Origin: Nitrospira sp. UBA6493 | GTDB taxonomy: Bacteria > Nitrospirota > Nitrospiria > Nitrospirales > Nitrospiraceae | NCBI GenBank assembly: GCA_002435325.1 | Contig: DJMJ01000005.1 | Coordinates: forward strand, 102,095-135,194 | Reading direction: 5' to 3' | DNA length: 33,100 bases | In this document: one piece after another, positions 7,943 to 16,600 of the stretch | Layout of the letters: each line of letters opens with the position of its first letter | How positions within the stretch are numbered: the first letter of the stretch is position 1 | Notes under the pieces: generated by a model | Told to the model about the DNA's origin: nothing | Database searches by the model: none | What the model saw: the letters and a program-made list of their open reading frames with translations, nothing else | Translations under genes and position numbers: made by a program

Positions 7943-9124
7943 ATGCCGCTGATTCCCGAGCCGCTCCAACACCGTCTCGTCCAGCTTCGCCGCGTGCTCC
8001 ATGAGTATCCGGAGCTCAGCGGCCAGGAAGCGAACACCGCCGCTGTCATCTGCAAATTCCTCGATGGACTCGCCATTACGTACCGGGCTCAGGTTGCCGG
8101 TCACGGCGTCGTTGCCGAGATTCCCGGACGAGCCGGGGTCCCCTGCGTCGTCTTACGCGCCGATATGGACGCGCTGCCGATTCAGGAAGATACCGGCCTG
8201 GAATTCGCGTCGGTCCACGATGGCGTCATGCATGCCTGCGGGCATGACGGGCATACCATCATGCTGTTGGGCGCCGCCGCGCTGCTCTCTGAGGAGAAGA
8301 ATCTCCCGGCTCCCGTGCGATTGATTTTTCAGCCGGCCGAGGAAAAAGGCACCGGGGCAATCGCCATGATCAAAGCCGGGGCGCTGGAGGGGGCCGGCAT
8401 GATCTTCGGCGGCCACCTCGACCGCCACTATCATCCGGGCGGCATCGCCGTGGCCGAGGGCGCGGTCAATGCGTCGTCGGATAATTTTACGATCGAGATC
8501 ATTGGACAGGGGGCGCACGGCGCGCGTCCGCATGAGAGCATCGATGCCGTGGTGGTCGGAAGCCTCATGATCATGGCGCTGCAAACAATCGTGTCGCGCG
8601 AAGTCGATCCCGCCAGGCCATCGGTGGTGTCCGTCGGCCAGTTCCACGCCGGAACGGCGCCGAACGTCATCGCGGGGCAGGCCAAGCTGGAGGGGACCGT
8701 CCGTGCACAGGATCCCTCGGTGAGGCAACAACTCCTTGCGTCGATCCGCCGTATTGCCGAATCCATTGCACAACTCCACGGAGCGAAAATTCAGGTTTCC
8801 GTGACGGAAGGCACGCCGCCGCTGATCAACACTCCCGACATGGCGAGCCTGGCCAGAACCGCGGCCGTGGCAACGGTCGGAGAGGCCAATGTCTTCCCGC
8901 TCAAGACAGCCAATATGGGCGCGGAGGATTTCAGCTACTACATGGAAAAAATTCCCGGGGCCTATGTCCGGTTCGGCGGCCAAGTGCCCGGCAAGGAGGG
9001 GTATCCCGCACATTCCAGCAAGTTTGATTTCGACGAAGAGGCCCTGGCCGTCGGCGCGGCCTATTATGTGGCGATAGCCCGGCTTGCCGGCCAGCGGTTG
9101 CGTGAGCAGCCCCCCCGCTCTTGA
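7943..9124 (+). CDS. M20 family metallopeptidase/amidohydrolase
   Basis: A 393-residue cytoplasmic di-zinc hydrolase of the M20D type, which cleaves N-acyl or N-aminoacyl amides. Metal-site motifs are in order: RADMDALPIQE, HACGHDGH, FQPAEEKGTGA with the general base Glu, the GGH block, AHGARPHESID in the dimerisation lid, and a late GAEDFS followed by AHSSKFDFDE. All expected metal ligands are visible. The lid domain and overall length match IAA-amino-acid hydrolase/AbgB-like enzymes. The ATG at 7943 has AAGGA ten bases upstream; the frame is open further, to 7844, but that part looks non-coding. The substrate cannot be read from sequence. The next gene starts 19 bases downstream. Confidence 0.88.
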   Translation: MPLIPEPLQHRLVQLRRVLHEYPELSGQEANTAAVICKFLDGLAITYRAQVAGHGVVAEIPGRAGVPCVVLRADMDALPIQEDTGLEFASVHDGVMHACGHDGHTIMLLGAAALLSEEKNLPAPVRLIFQPAEEKGTGAIAMIKAGALEGAGMIFGGHLDRHYHPGGIAVAEGAVNASSDNFTIEIIGQGAHGARPHESIDAVVVGSLMIMALQTIVSREVDPARPSVVSVGQFHAGTAPNVIAGQAKLEGTVRAQDPSVRQQLLASIRRIAESIAQLHGAKIQVSVTEGTPPLINTPDMASLARTAAVATVGEANVFPLKTANMGAEDFSYYMEKIPGAYVRFGGQVPGKEGYPAHSSKFDFDEEALAVGAAYYVAIARLAGQRLREQPPRS

Positions 9125-9143
9125 CCCATCGCAGAGGGTTGTT

Positions 9144-10796
9144 ATGATCCGGATCCGTGAAGCCTGCGAAGAAGATGTCGGCCAGATCCGCGAGATTTTC
9201 CTTGCCGTCTACGGCACAGACTATCCGCATCGTGAACTGTACGACGAGTTGTGGCTAAAGCGTTCCGTCTTCACGGACGACGCCCTGATTCTCGTCGCTG
9301 AAGATACGGATGCCAATCGGGTGATCGGCACCGCTTCCGTGCTCTTCGACTTCGGAGCGCATTCCGATCTCGTCGGCGAGTTCGGCCGGCTTGCGGTCCA
9401 TCCCGATTATCGCCGGCAGCAGGTCGGCAGACTGTTGATGGAGAAACGGCTTGAAGCGATTCAGAATCGCCTCCACGTCGGACTCGTCGTGGCCCGCACC
9501 GTGCACCCCTATGCCCAGCAGATTAGCCTTGCGCACGGGTTCGTTCCCACAGGTTTTCTCCCGCTCAAGCATTTCTTCCGTCACCGCGAGAGCTTCGCGC
9601 TACTGGCGAGGTATTTCGGCGACGGGCTGGCCTTGCGCCGCAACAATCCGCGGATTATTCCCGAGGCCTATGCGCTGGCTAATCTTGTAATGAGCCATCC
9701 GCCGCTGACGCCGGATTTCATCGTCGACGAAGATTCGGCTCCGTATCCGGCCGGGGGCGACTACACCATTGAGCAATTGCAGTCCGAAGGCTACCCGGCC
9801 CTGCTGCGCATCGAGCGAGGGCGGGTGCGCAACCGGGAAATATTCGGCCCCATGCGGCTGGACTATGGGTTCTTCAAGCTCCAGGCGCGGCAAACGAGCT
9901 ACTTCCTGGCCCGCTCAGGCGGCCATATTGTCGGGGCCGTCGGGTATACGCTGGATCCGGTCGAGCATACCGTCCGCGTGTTCGAGTTGATCGCCCTGGC
10001 CGACGATGTCGTGCGATTTCTGCTCGTTGAATTGGAGCGGAAGTGCCGGGAAGAGATGGGCATCGAATACATCGAGATCGACGTCAGCGCTTACGCCCCG
10101 CGCATGCAGCGCACGCTGTTGGAGCTGAGTTTTCTGCCGGTCGCGTATGTGCCGGCCATGGTGTTCTATCAGGTCGAACGGTTGGACATCGTGAAGATGG
10201 TGCGGTTGAATAGACTGCAAGATCTCGGGGCGCTCGCGTTGACCGAGCCGGTGCAGGCTGTCGCCGATGTCGTGATGCGCGGATTCTCGACCTGCGTCAT
10301 TGCCCCACGCATGGCACAGGCGATCAAAGATGTTCCGCTGTTCCAGGGCATGAATAGCGAGCAGGCGACCAGACTAGCGGGCGTCTGCCGGGTGCGGGAA
10401 TGGGCGGCGGGCGAGCGACTGTTTGCCGCGCATGACCCTGTCGATCGGCTCTACATTGTGCTGGAAGGCCGCATTGCCATCAGCGGCGGCACGCCTCCGG
10501 TCACCATCGGCACCGTCCACACGGGAGAAACCTGTGGCGAAGTGTCGCTCCTCTCCTCCAAGCCCCACTCTGCCACCGCTACGGCCGAGGGCCCGGTGGA
10601 GGCGGCCGAGTTGCTGCAACGAGATCTGGCAGATCTCATCCGCCGCCGTCCCGACATCGGCGTCATCATCTACCGCAATCTAGCGGTCGGATTAGGCGAC
10701 AAACTCCTGAGATCCGGTAATTCGCGCCGGGATCAAGGGCCGGCCGAATCTGAAGTGCTGCATCTGACGACTGGGTCCTCACCGATCGGATTCTAA
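9144..10796 (+). CDS. GNAT acetyltransferase fused to a cyclic-nucleotide-binding-like domain
   Basis: A 550-residue protein with three parts. Residues 1-150 form a GNAT N-acetyltransferase with the motif A region RLAVHPDYRRQQVGRLL (80-98). A middle part of about 200 residues contains a second acyltransferase-like stretch. Residues 397-520 form a CRP-type nucleotide-binding fold, with VPLFQGM, a beta roll and GEVSLLSS. In the phosphate-binding cassette the usual PRSA is PHSA, so His 475 replaces the Arg that contacts the cyclic phosphate; ligand binding is therefore doubtful. Mycobacterial Pat lysine acetyltransferases join the same two domain types, but with the sensor first. The ATG at 9144 follows CAGAGGG. 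It is probably co-transcribed with the M20 gene. Confidence 0.8.
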   Translation: MIRIREACEEDVGQIREIFLAVYGTDYPHRELYDELWLKRSVFTDDALILVAEDTDANRVIGTASVLFDFGAHSDLVGEFGRLAVHPDYRRQQVGRLLMEKRLEAIQNRLHVGLVVARTVHPYAQQISLAHGFVPTGFLPLKHFFRHRESFALLARYFGDGLALRRNNPRIIPEAYALANLVMSHPPLTPDFIVDEDSAPYPAGGDYTIEQLQSEGYPALLRIERGRVRNREIFGPMRLDYGFFKLQARQTSYFLARSGGHIVGAVGYTLDPVEHTVRVFELIALADDVVRFLLVELERKCREEMGIEYIEIDVSAYAPRMQRTLLELSFLPVAYVPAMVFYQVERLDIVKMVRLNRLQDLGALALTEPVQAVADVVMRGFSTCVIAPRMAQAIKDVPLFQGMNSEQATRLAGVCRVREWAAGERLFAAHDPVDRLYIVLEGRIAISGGTPPVTIGTVHTGETCGEVSLLSSKPHSATATAEGPVEAAELLQRDLADLIRRRPDIGVIIYRNLAVGLGDKLLRSGNSRRDQGPAESEVLHLTTGSSPIGF

Positions 10797-10883
10797 CCAC
10801 GCGCGACATGTGTGGTGCGGACTCTTGCGATGGCCGTGATATGGCTTGCGGAATCCCGTAACCGAGGGGAACAGCGGTTTGCA

Positions 10884-12198
10884 CTAGATCGGATGGTCGA
10901 GCATGCGCACCGGCTGGCCGGTGGATTCGAGCACCCGTTGCCACACTTCACCGTTGGGATTGAGTTGTCGGGATTCGGCCACGACGATCGGAAGCGGGAT
11001 ATGAGTGAAGTGCCGGTTCCAATATCCGACGGCCATATTCGTGCGGCCGGTCAAGCCGGCGTGGACGGCATGTTGGCCGAGCACCAGGCAGAACTCTGCG
11101 TCGACTGAATTCGCGGGCAGGCTCCGGATCGTGTAGCTCGGATCGATGTACTTCAAGGTCGATTCAATCCCAAACGCGGCCAAATGGCGCTCGATCTGGC
11201 CCTGGAGAAATACTCCGATATCTTTCAGGCGCACATTGCCCGATCGATCTCTGGCCGGTTCGCTTTGGAAGTCCAACAGCGACTGGCCGGCGCCTTCGGC
11301 GACGACAATGACGGCGTGATGCTTCTCGTGCAGCCGGTGGAAGAGGGCGCGTAACAGCCCGGCTTCTCCGTCCAACTGGAACGGGACTTCGGGGACGAGA
11401 CAGAAATTGACATCGTTGTTGGCCAACGTAGCGTGGGCCGCGATATAGCCGGAATGGCGGCCCATGAGCTTGACCAGCCCGATCCCGTTATAGTGCCCCC
11501 GTGCTTCGTCATGGGCCGCAACGATCGCCGTATCGGCTGCGGCAAATCCGAACGACCGCTCAACCCAGGGTAAATCATTATCGATGGTTTTGGGGATGCA
11601 GACGACCCCGATCGGCAAACGGCGACGGGCGATCGCCTTGCATAACGCTGCCCCCCCCCTGCATCGTTCCGCCACCGCCGATCGCGAATAATAAGTTCAC
11701 GCCCTGTTGCACCAGGGTCTCGACCATCGCGTCGGGGTCCTGCGGGCCTCGCGAGGTGCCCAGGATGGTGCCCCCGTGCCGGTGAATGAGCTGAACGCTC
11801 TGTGGAGACAAGGGAATGGGCTCGCATTCTGACTTGGGTGCCAGGCCCGCGAACCCATACCGAAACCCGAGGATGCGGCGAACCTTGTAGCTATAGTGCA
11901 GTTCCATGACGATGGAACGGATTACGTTGTTCAGTCCCGGCGATAAGCCTCCGCACGTCACGATGCCGCAGGTCATTCGGAGCGGATCGAAATAGATCCG
12001 TTCCCGTGGCCCTGCGGTTTCGAAGGCGGGAAGCGGGCGACCGGCCTGCAGAAACGGTTCGGTTTCCTCTATCGTGGAGCACGCGAGGATTCGAACCCGA
12101 TCGTCAAGGAACGGAGCGCCTCGTCCCTCAAGAGGTGAGGGAACGGTGCAGGGCCCCAGCGTATCAACCCTCAATTGTTCCTGGTCTGGAATGGCCAT
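10884..12198 (-). pseudogene. 6-phosphofructokinase (chlamydial/plant-type), frameshifted
   Basis: Read across one frame change, this encodes about 437 residues of a group III phosphofructokinase, which phosphorylates fructose 6-phosphate. The N-terminal part has GGLSPGLN (83-90) and GTSRGPQD (147-154). The second frame has PKTIDNDL, MGRHSGYIA and PEVPFQ, all catalytic or substrate-binding blocks. The frames switch in a run of nine C (G on the coding strand) at 11651-11659: eight G would restore GGTMQGGAALCKAIA. The expected GGDGT is read as GGGGT, so Gly 176 replaces the Mg2+-binding Asp. Either the gene is decaying, or the tract is a sequencing error or phase-variable, or it is a paralogue with changed chemistry. 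It converges on the GNAT gene and follows the phosphorylase gene. Confidence 0.8.
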
Positions 12199-12363
12199 GA
12201 TCAGCGGGGAAATCCTTATGCGGAGAGTAATCGGTCTGAACCGGTGGCCCTCGCGGCTATTAGGGTATAGCTTCTATCGGATGGAGAATAATGCGCGCTC
12301 CGGATCTCAGTCAATACGACGAGAGAAACCATATTCGGGCGATGATATGGTCACGCTCTTACA

Positions 12364-12411
12364 GCCTGCCGGTCGTTAAGACTCGTCTGCTCGAGTCAAA
12401 GGCCGGTAGGC
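12364..12411 (-). other. Two-stem inverted repeat between the phosphorylase and phosphofructokinase genes
   Basis: GCCTGCCGG (12364-12372) pairs with CCGGTAGGC (12403-12411) apart from one position, which is a G-U wobble only in the plus-strand RNA. Nested inside, GACTC (12380-12384) pairs with GAGTC (12393-12397). The structure lies about 50 bases beyond the phosphorylase stop in its direction of transcription. No T-run follows on the minus strand, so it is not a standard terminator; it may protect an mRNA end or act in the phosphofructokinase leader. Confidence 0.4.
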
Positions 12412-12458
12412 TTCTCTGAGCGGCTGACGCATCATCGTTCTCTTTCGGCCTTCACGCG

Positions 12459-13340
12459 TCACGGCCTTCTGGATAATGCCACCTGTTGGAGTGCGGTCAT
12501 GGGGCCGCGCTGCCGGAGGATGGCAAGCTGCGCTGCGTCTTTTACCAGCAGCGCTCCGGCGAACGCCAGCGCATTGATCGAGATCCCCTCGAAGAATTCT
12601 TGAGCCCTGGGTACCAGCAGCAGCCATTGTCGTGTGACGAGCAGGTTGTAGGCCGTTGATCCCGCTTCATCTGCCAGGCCGACGGCGCGGAGCAGTGACC
12701 GATAGCAGGCGAGCAAGGCAGAGGCGCCCTCGTTTCCTTGGCCCAGCCAGTCCGGGTGCATCGGCGCACAGGCATGCAGGAACGGGAAGGCCGGCACAGT
12801 GCCTGTCGCACCGTCCATCCGCACCTCACACAATAGCCGCGCAATCGGCAGCTGCGCATCGGGGAAGGCCGACAACGGAACCAGTTGTAGGTGTTTGTGG
12901 CGCTGGCTCGCTCCGGCGGAAGCGCCCGCGTTGTAGAACCCCAGTCCGTCGATCTCGGCGAGGCACAGCAGCAGCGCCGCGCAATCCTCGCGGGTTAACA
13001 GCGCCGTTTGCTCCTCGAATGCGCGCGTCACTATCAAGAGATGATGCTCGACCACGTTGAACTTGTTGAGCAAGGCCACATGAGTCGGGGAGAGATCCGT
13101 CACGAATAGATTGGGATCGTAGGGCAGGAAGGGATCGCCGTTCGAGGGGGCCGCCGCGAGAAACGCTTTCATCGCGAGCGCCGTGATGACCCGCACCTGA
13201 AAGGCCACGCCGCTCTGTTCGATTACTTCCGGCTCCGTGGGGATCGATTGAATCGCTCCACATTGCCGGGCATGGGCCGTGCGTTCAAGCCACGTGGTCC
13301 AGAGAGTGCCTGGAGGGAGGAGTCGGTCTGGATGGTCCAT
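12459..13340 (-). CDS. Apa2-like ATP adenylyltransferase / Ap4A phosphorylase
   Basis: A 293-residue cytoplasmic enzyme of the HIT superfamily that would cleave diadenosine tetraphosphate with phosphate to ADP and ATP. The block NAGASAGASQRHKHLQLVP near residues 137-155 contains the HxHxQ catalytic site of the Apa1/Apa2 branch, where the first His is the expected nucleophile. LNKFNVVEHHLLIVTRAFEEQ and the C-terminal YNLLVTRQWLLLVPR are further family blocks. The length is normal and no residue seems to be missing. No Shine-Dalgarno is visible before the ATG at 13340. It is on the same strand as the phosphofructokinase, with a 260-base gap. Confidence 0.85.
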   Translation of the reverse strand: MDHPDRLLPPGTLWTTWLERTAHARQCGAIQSIPTEPEVIEQSGVAFQVRVITALAMKAFLAAAPSNGDPFLPYDPNLFVTDLSPTHVALLNKFNVVEHHLLIVTRAFEEQTALLTREDCAALLLCLAEIDGLGFYNAGASAGASQRHKHLQLVPLSAFPDAQLPIARLLCEVRMDGATGTVPAFPFLHACAPMHPDWLGQGNEGASALLACYRSLLRAVGLADEAGSTAYNLLVTRQWLLLVPRAQEFFEGISINALAFAGALLVKDAAQLAILRQRGPMTALQQVALSRRP

Positions 13341-13652
13341 ATAGGAGGAAAGGGTACGTGAAGTGGGAACGGAGGGAAAGAGGAAAGTGGAGAGTCCAGT
13401 CCGAGATTCCTCTATCCATGGCTTAGGCTAGATGCTTGCGCACGTCGCTTGTCCGTGATGATGCGTGCTGTCTGCGGTGTGAGAAATCCAGCGTGGTGCA
13501 TGCACGATGAGAAGGCGGTGAACGCCAGTATGTCTTAATGATCGATTGTAGGCTAAGTAGTACACCTAAACGTACTGTTTCTAATTCATGATTAATCTGA
13601 TATGTGTGAGCGCCAGGTACATCTCTGCAGACGATTGTAATGTACGTTTGAT
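13341..13652. promoter_or_regulatory. Intergenic control region before the giant-gene cassette
   Basis: This 312-base gap separates two divergent genes and becomes AT-richer towards the giant gene. It holds a 10-bp palindrome GTGCATGCAC (13496-13505), a direct repeat CGATTGTA (13543-13550 and 13632-13639) and an inverted pair AAACGTAC (13568-13575) / GTACGTTT (13642-13649). Each CGATTGTA copy is followed by one arm of the inverted pair. These could be regulator sites. No convincing -35/-10 pair and no small gene were found. Confidence 0.35.
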
Positions 13653-16600
13653 ATGACTATTCAGCGCCTGGGTTTATTTGACTTACTCGCTCCCCACTAT
13701 CTCGTGGGGTTCGATTTCCCTGAATATATCCACCGCTACCTCTCCATCATTTCTGTCGATGAACTGCGCACGCAGGTCGGTCCCCAAGCCATCCTTTACA
13801 GCGGGACTTGTTCGCTGGATGGCCCAGGGGCTGGAACCGAAATTGTCCATGAACCCCCGGGCGGCGCGGGTGGACGGTTTCGCTGGAACGGCTTACGGAT
13901 GCGGTTCCGCATGGTCGTTCCGCGCGACGGGGCAGCATTTGTCAACACGGTTGCACATTCCTCCACCAATGGCAGTCTGCCTCAAGTGGCCGGCCTCCTC
14001 GATGATCTGCTACCCACCGAGCCGACATCCACCACCGTCTCGGATTATCCGGGCCTGAAATTCCGCCTTGAACTGCTGGTCGATGCCCTGACCTTTTCGC
14101 TCGGCAACGAGTGGCTTCCGGGCAGGATCCATCCCACCACGCGGAGGGTCGAGCAGGATACCGACCCTCGATTCGCGGGCAAGCCGGTCGAAATCCGCTT
14201 GCCGAAAGTGCTGCTCAGCTATGGCCAGGGCGATGATGACAATGATTTGAGCCCGCAATTTCGTCTGGAAGCCTGGGGAACGGCTGGATTTGACGGCCCG
14301 CACGATCTCGGCGTGGGCGAATTCATCAATATGGAGCCGGGCATTGCCCTGCACCGTTCCGGCAGTTTTGCCTTCAGCATCGACGAAGTCGTGCTGGATA
14401 CCAGCCCGGAATCCACGCCGCCTGAAATCCTCGATCACTTTGGAGTCGGCGATGACTGGGGGGGGCTGTACATCAAGCAGCTGCTGCTCTACTACTCGAA
14501 CGACCAGGGGGTCGGATTCACGGCCCGGTTGGCCGACGCCTTGTTCGCGTTCCACGGGAAGGTGTCGTTCGAAGCCGAGCTGGATGTCTATCCCGACCTT
14601 GCGCTCACGATTTTTTCCGTCACGCCCAGGTTTTTTCACGGGCCTGCCAGAGTCGAGTTCCGCCGGGGCACTGTCAGCGATTCGCTCGATTCGCCGCCGG
14701 CCGGCGATCCGCCCGGGCTCGTCAATCTGATTCAGGGCGATGTGTTGCAGCTGGATATCGGGGGAGGTACGCCGGACTACACCATCGAAGTGCTCGATGG
14801 AAGTACCGATAGATGGGAGAGTTCGTCGCGTCGCGCCGTGTTCAATAGCCCCGGCACGCATGATGTATTTATCAAGGTCACTGACAGCCGCGCGGGAACG
14901 CCCCGGCGCCATCGCGAGTATCTGCGCGTCGTGGTCGCCGCCAGCACGACGGCGGCTCCCCCCTCCGGCACCCCGGCCGACCGCCGCTCCGACGATCACC
15001 CGTTGCCGGCACTTCAATATGCGGTGTCTGCCGGGCAAACCGGCGGGCATGATCTGATCAAGGAACGTGAAGAAGGTACGAGCGCCTATTTCCGCGTGGA
15101 GGGTGGGGAGAATTTTACCGTCACAGTCACGCCCCACGGCGGAGGGGCCGTTCTTCGGACCATCACCAACCAGCGGCAGTTTGCGCTGGATGTTGCCGAA
15201 GGCAGCGACGTCGACATCGAAGTCCAGTATCAAGTCATATCGGCTGGCCCTGTATCGGCGCAATATATCCGGTTCCAATTTAACCGGCCGTCCGATACAG
15301 AGCTGCCGCGTTACAGCGGTCACACGAGCGGCGACACCGACTTCGAAAGCTCTCTGGGAACCTTCAATTTTCCGGAAGCCTCCACCGTGCAAAGTATTCA
15401 GCTGGACGGCTACGCCAGCCACGATCCCAGCAACGCCGCGCACGACCTGGCGCTTTCCGGACGGCGAAATCAGGCGGTCCAAGCAGAACTCGCGATCCGG
15501 TTCCCGGGAGCCACGGTCACGGCCAATGCACACGGACACGGCTCTACCGGAGATCCGCTGCCCAATCCTTCGAATGCGTCGGATCCGGCCAACCGGGTTG
15601 TGAGGGTTGCCTTCACGCTGAATGGTATTCCTGCGCATACGTTGACCGCCCGTGCGCAGCGCGACGCCTACACTCCTCCGCCTAGTGCCCCAGGCCCGGA
15701 ACCTGCGCCTGTTCCACCGACGCCTGATGCGCCGCCGCTTCCTGACCGGTTGCCTCCAGCCATCAAGCAGCTCGGGGTCCGGATCAAGATCGACCAGGGC
15801 GACCTGGCGCTGTTCGAGCTGTACGGCAGCATCGATTTTGAGTCAGATTTGGAACAGAAGCTGCGCACGGGAGGGGCTCCCGCTCCGGAAGAAGGCGACA
15901 CCTCCTGGACGAGCCACGACGGGATCCTCAATTTCAAATTGATCTATCAGTGGGACCGCGCCGCCGACGAAACGGCCATTGCGCTGCAATTGAGTTCCGA
16001 CGAAGAAGACCAGGACGGCCTTCTCCATTTCAACAACAACGCCGCCCGCGACGACCGGTTCAAGAACATCGCCGGGGCGCTCATGCTGTTCGCGCCGATC
16101 ATCAATGCGGCGGCGTCGGCGGCCGCCGACAATAGCCGGGACGCCGGCAATTGGGTGGCGTTGGGCGTGAGCGTGGCGGTGCCGGTCGCGATCGGGGGAT
16201 TGAACGTATTCCGCACCCGCCGCGGGATCCTCTACGGCGGCGAAGGGCGTTTCAAATGGATCAAATCCGCCAGCGGCGGTCCGGACCGCTGGGACTTCGC
16301 GATCGTCCTCGACTACGGTGTGGAATTCGACATCGTGGTGGATTCGCTGGGAATCGGCCGCGACCGGCTGCCTGGCGCGCCCACGCCGCTGCCTCCGCCG
16401 CTAAAGGCCCGGTACAAAGCCATCGGGTTCAACATCGCCCGCGGCCCTTCCGGCGAAGTCGTGTATACCGCGATCTTCGATCAAAGCAAGGGGTACGACC
16501 TCGATCTCTCCGATCCCAGTCTGTTCCGGTTACCGGACCCGCTCGGGAATCTGTTCAGCATCGTGGGCGCCCGCGTGGCGCGGTTCAATCCCGTCACGCT

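Noticed and set aside
12087..12097. GGATTCGAACC, which on the minus strand reads like the T-arm of a tRNA
   Set aside because: The flanking bases do not form a proper T stem, no matching acceptor arm is found, and the stretch codes for a conserved N-terminal part of the phosphofructokinase (DDRVRILACS).
13360..13428. A 22-codon GTG-started frame after AGGAGG on the plus strand
   Set aside because: Too short, basic and featureless; a good ribosome-site match alone does not support a gene.
14010..15638. A 542-codon minus-strand open frame opposite the giant gene
   Set aside because: Same low-complexity, Arg-rich shadow composition and no ribosome site; explained by the codon bias of the plus-strand gene.
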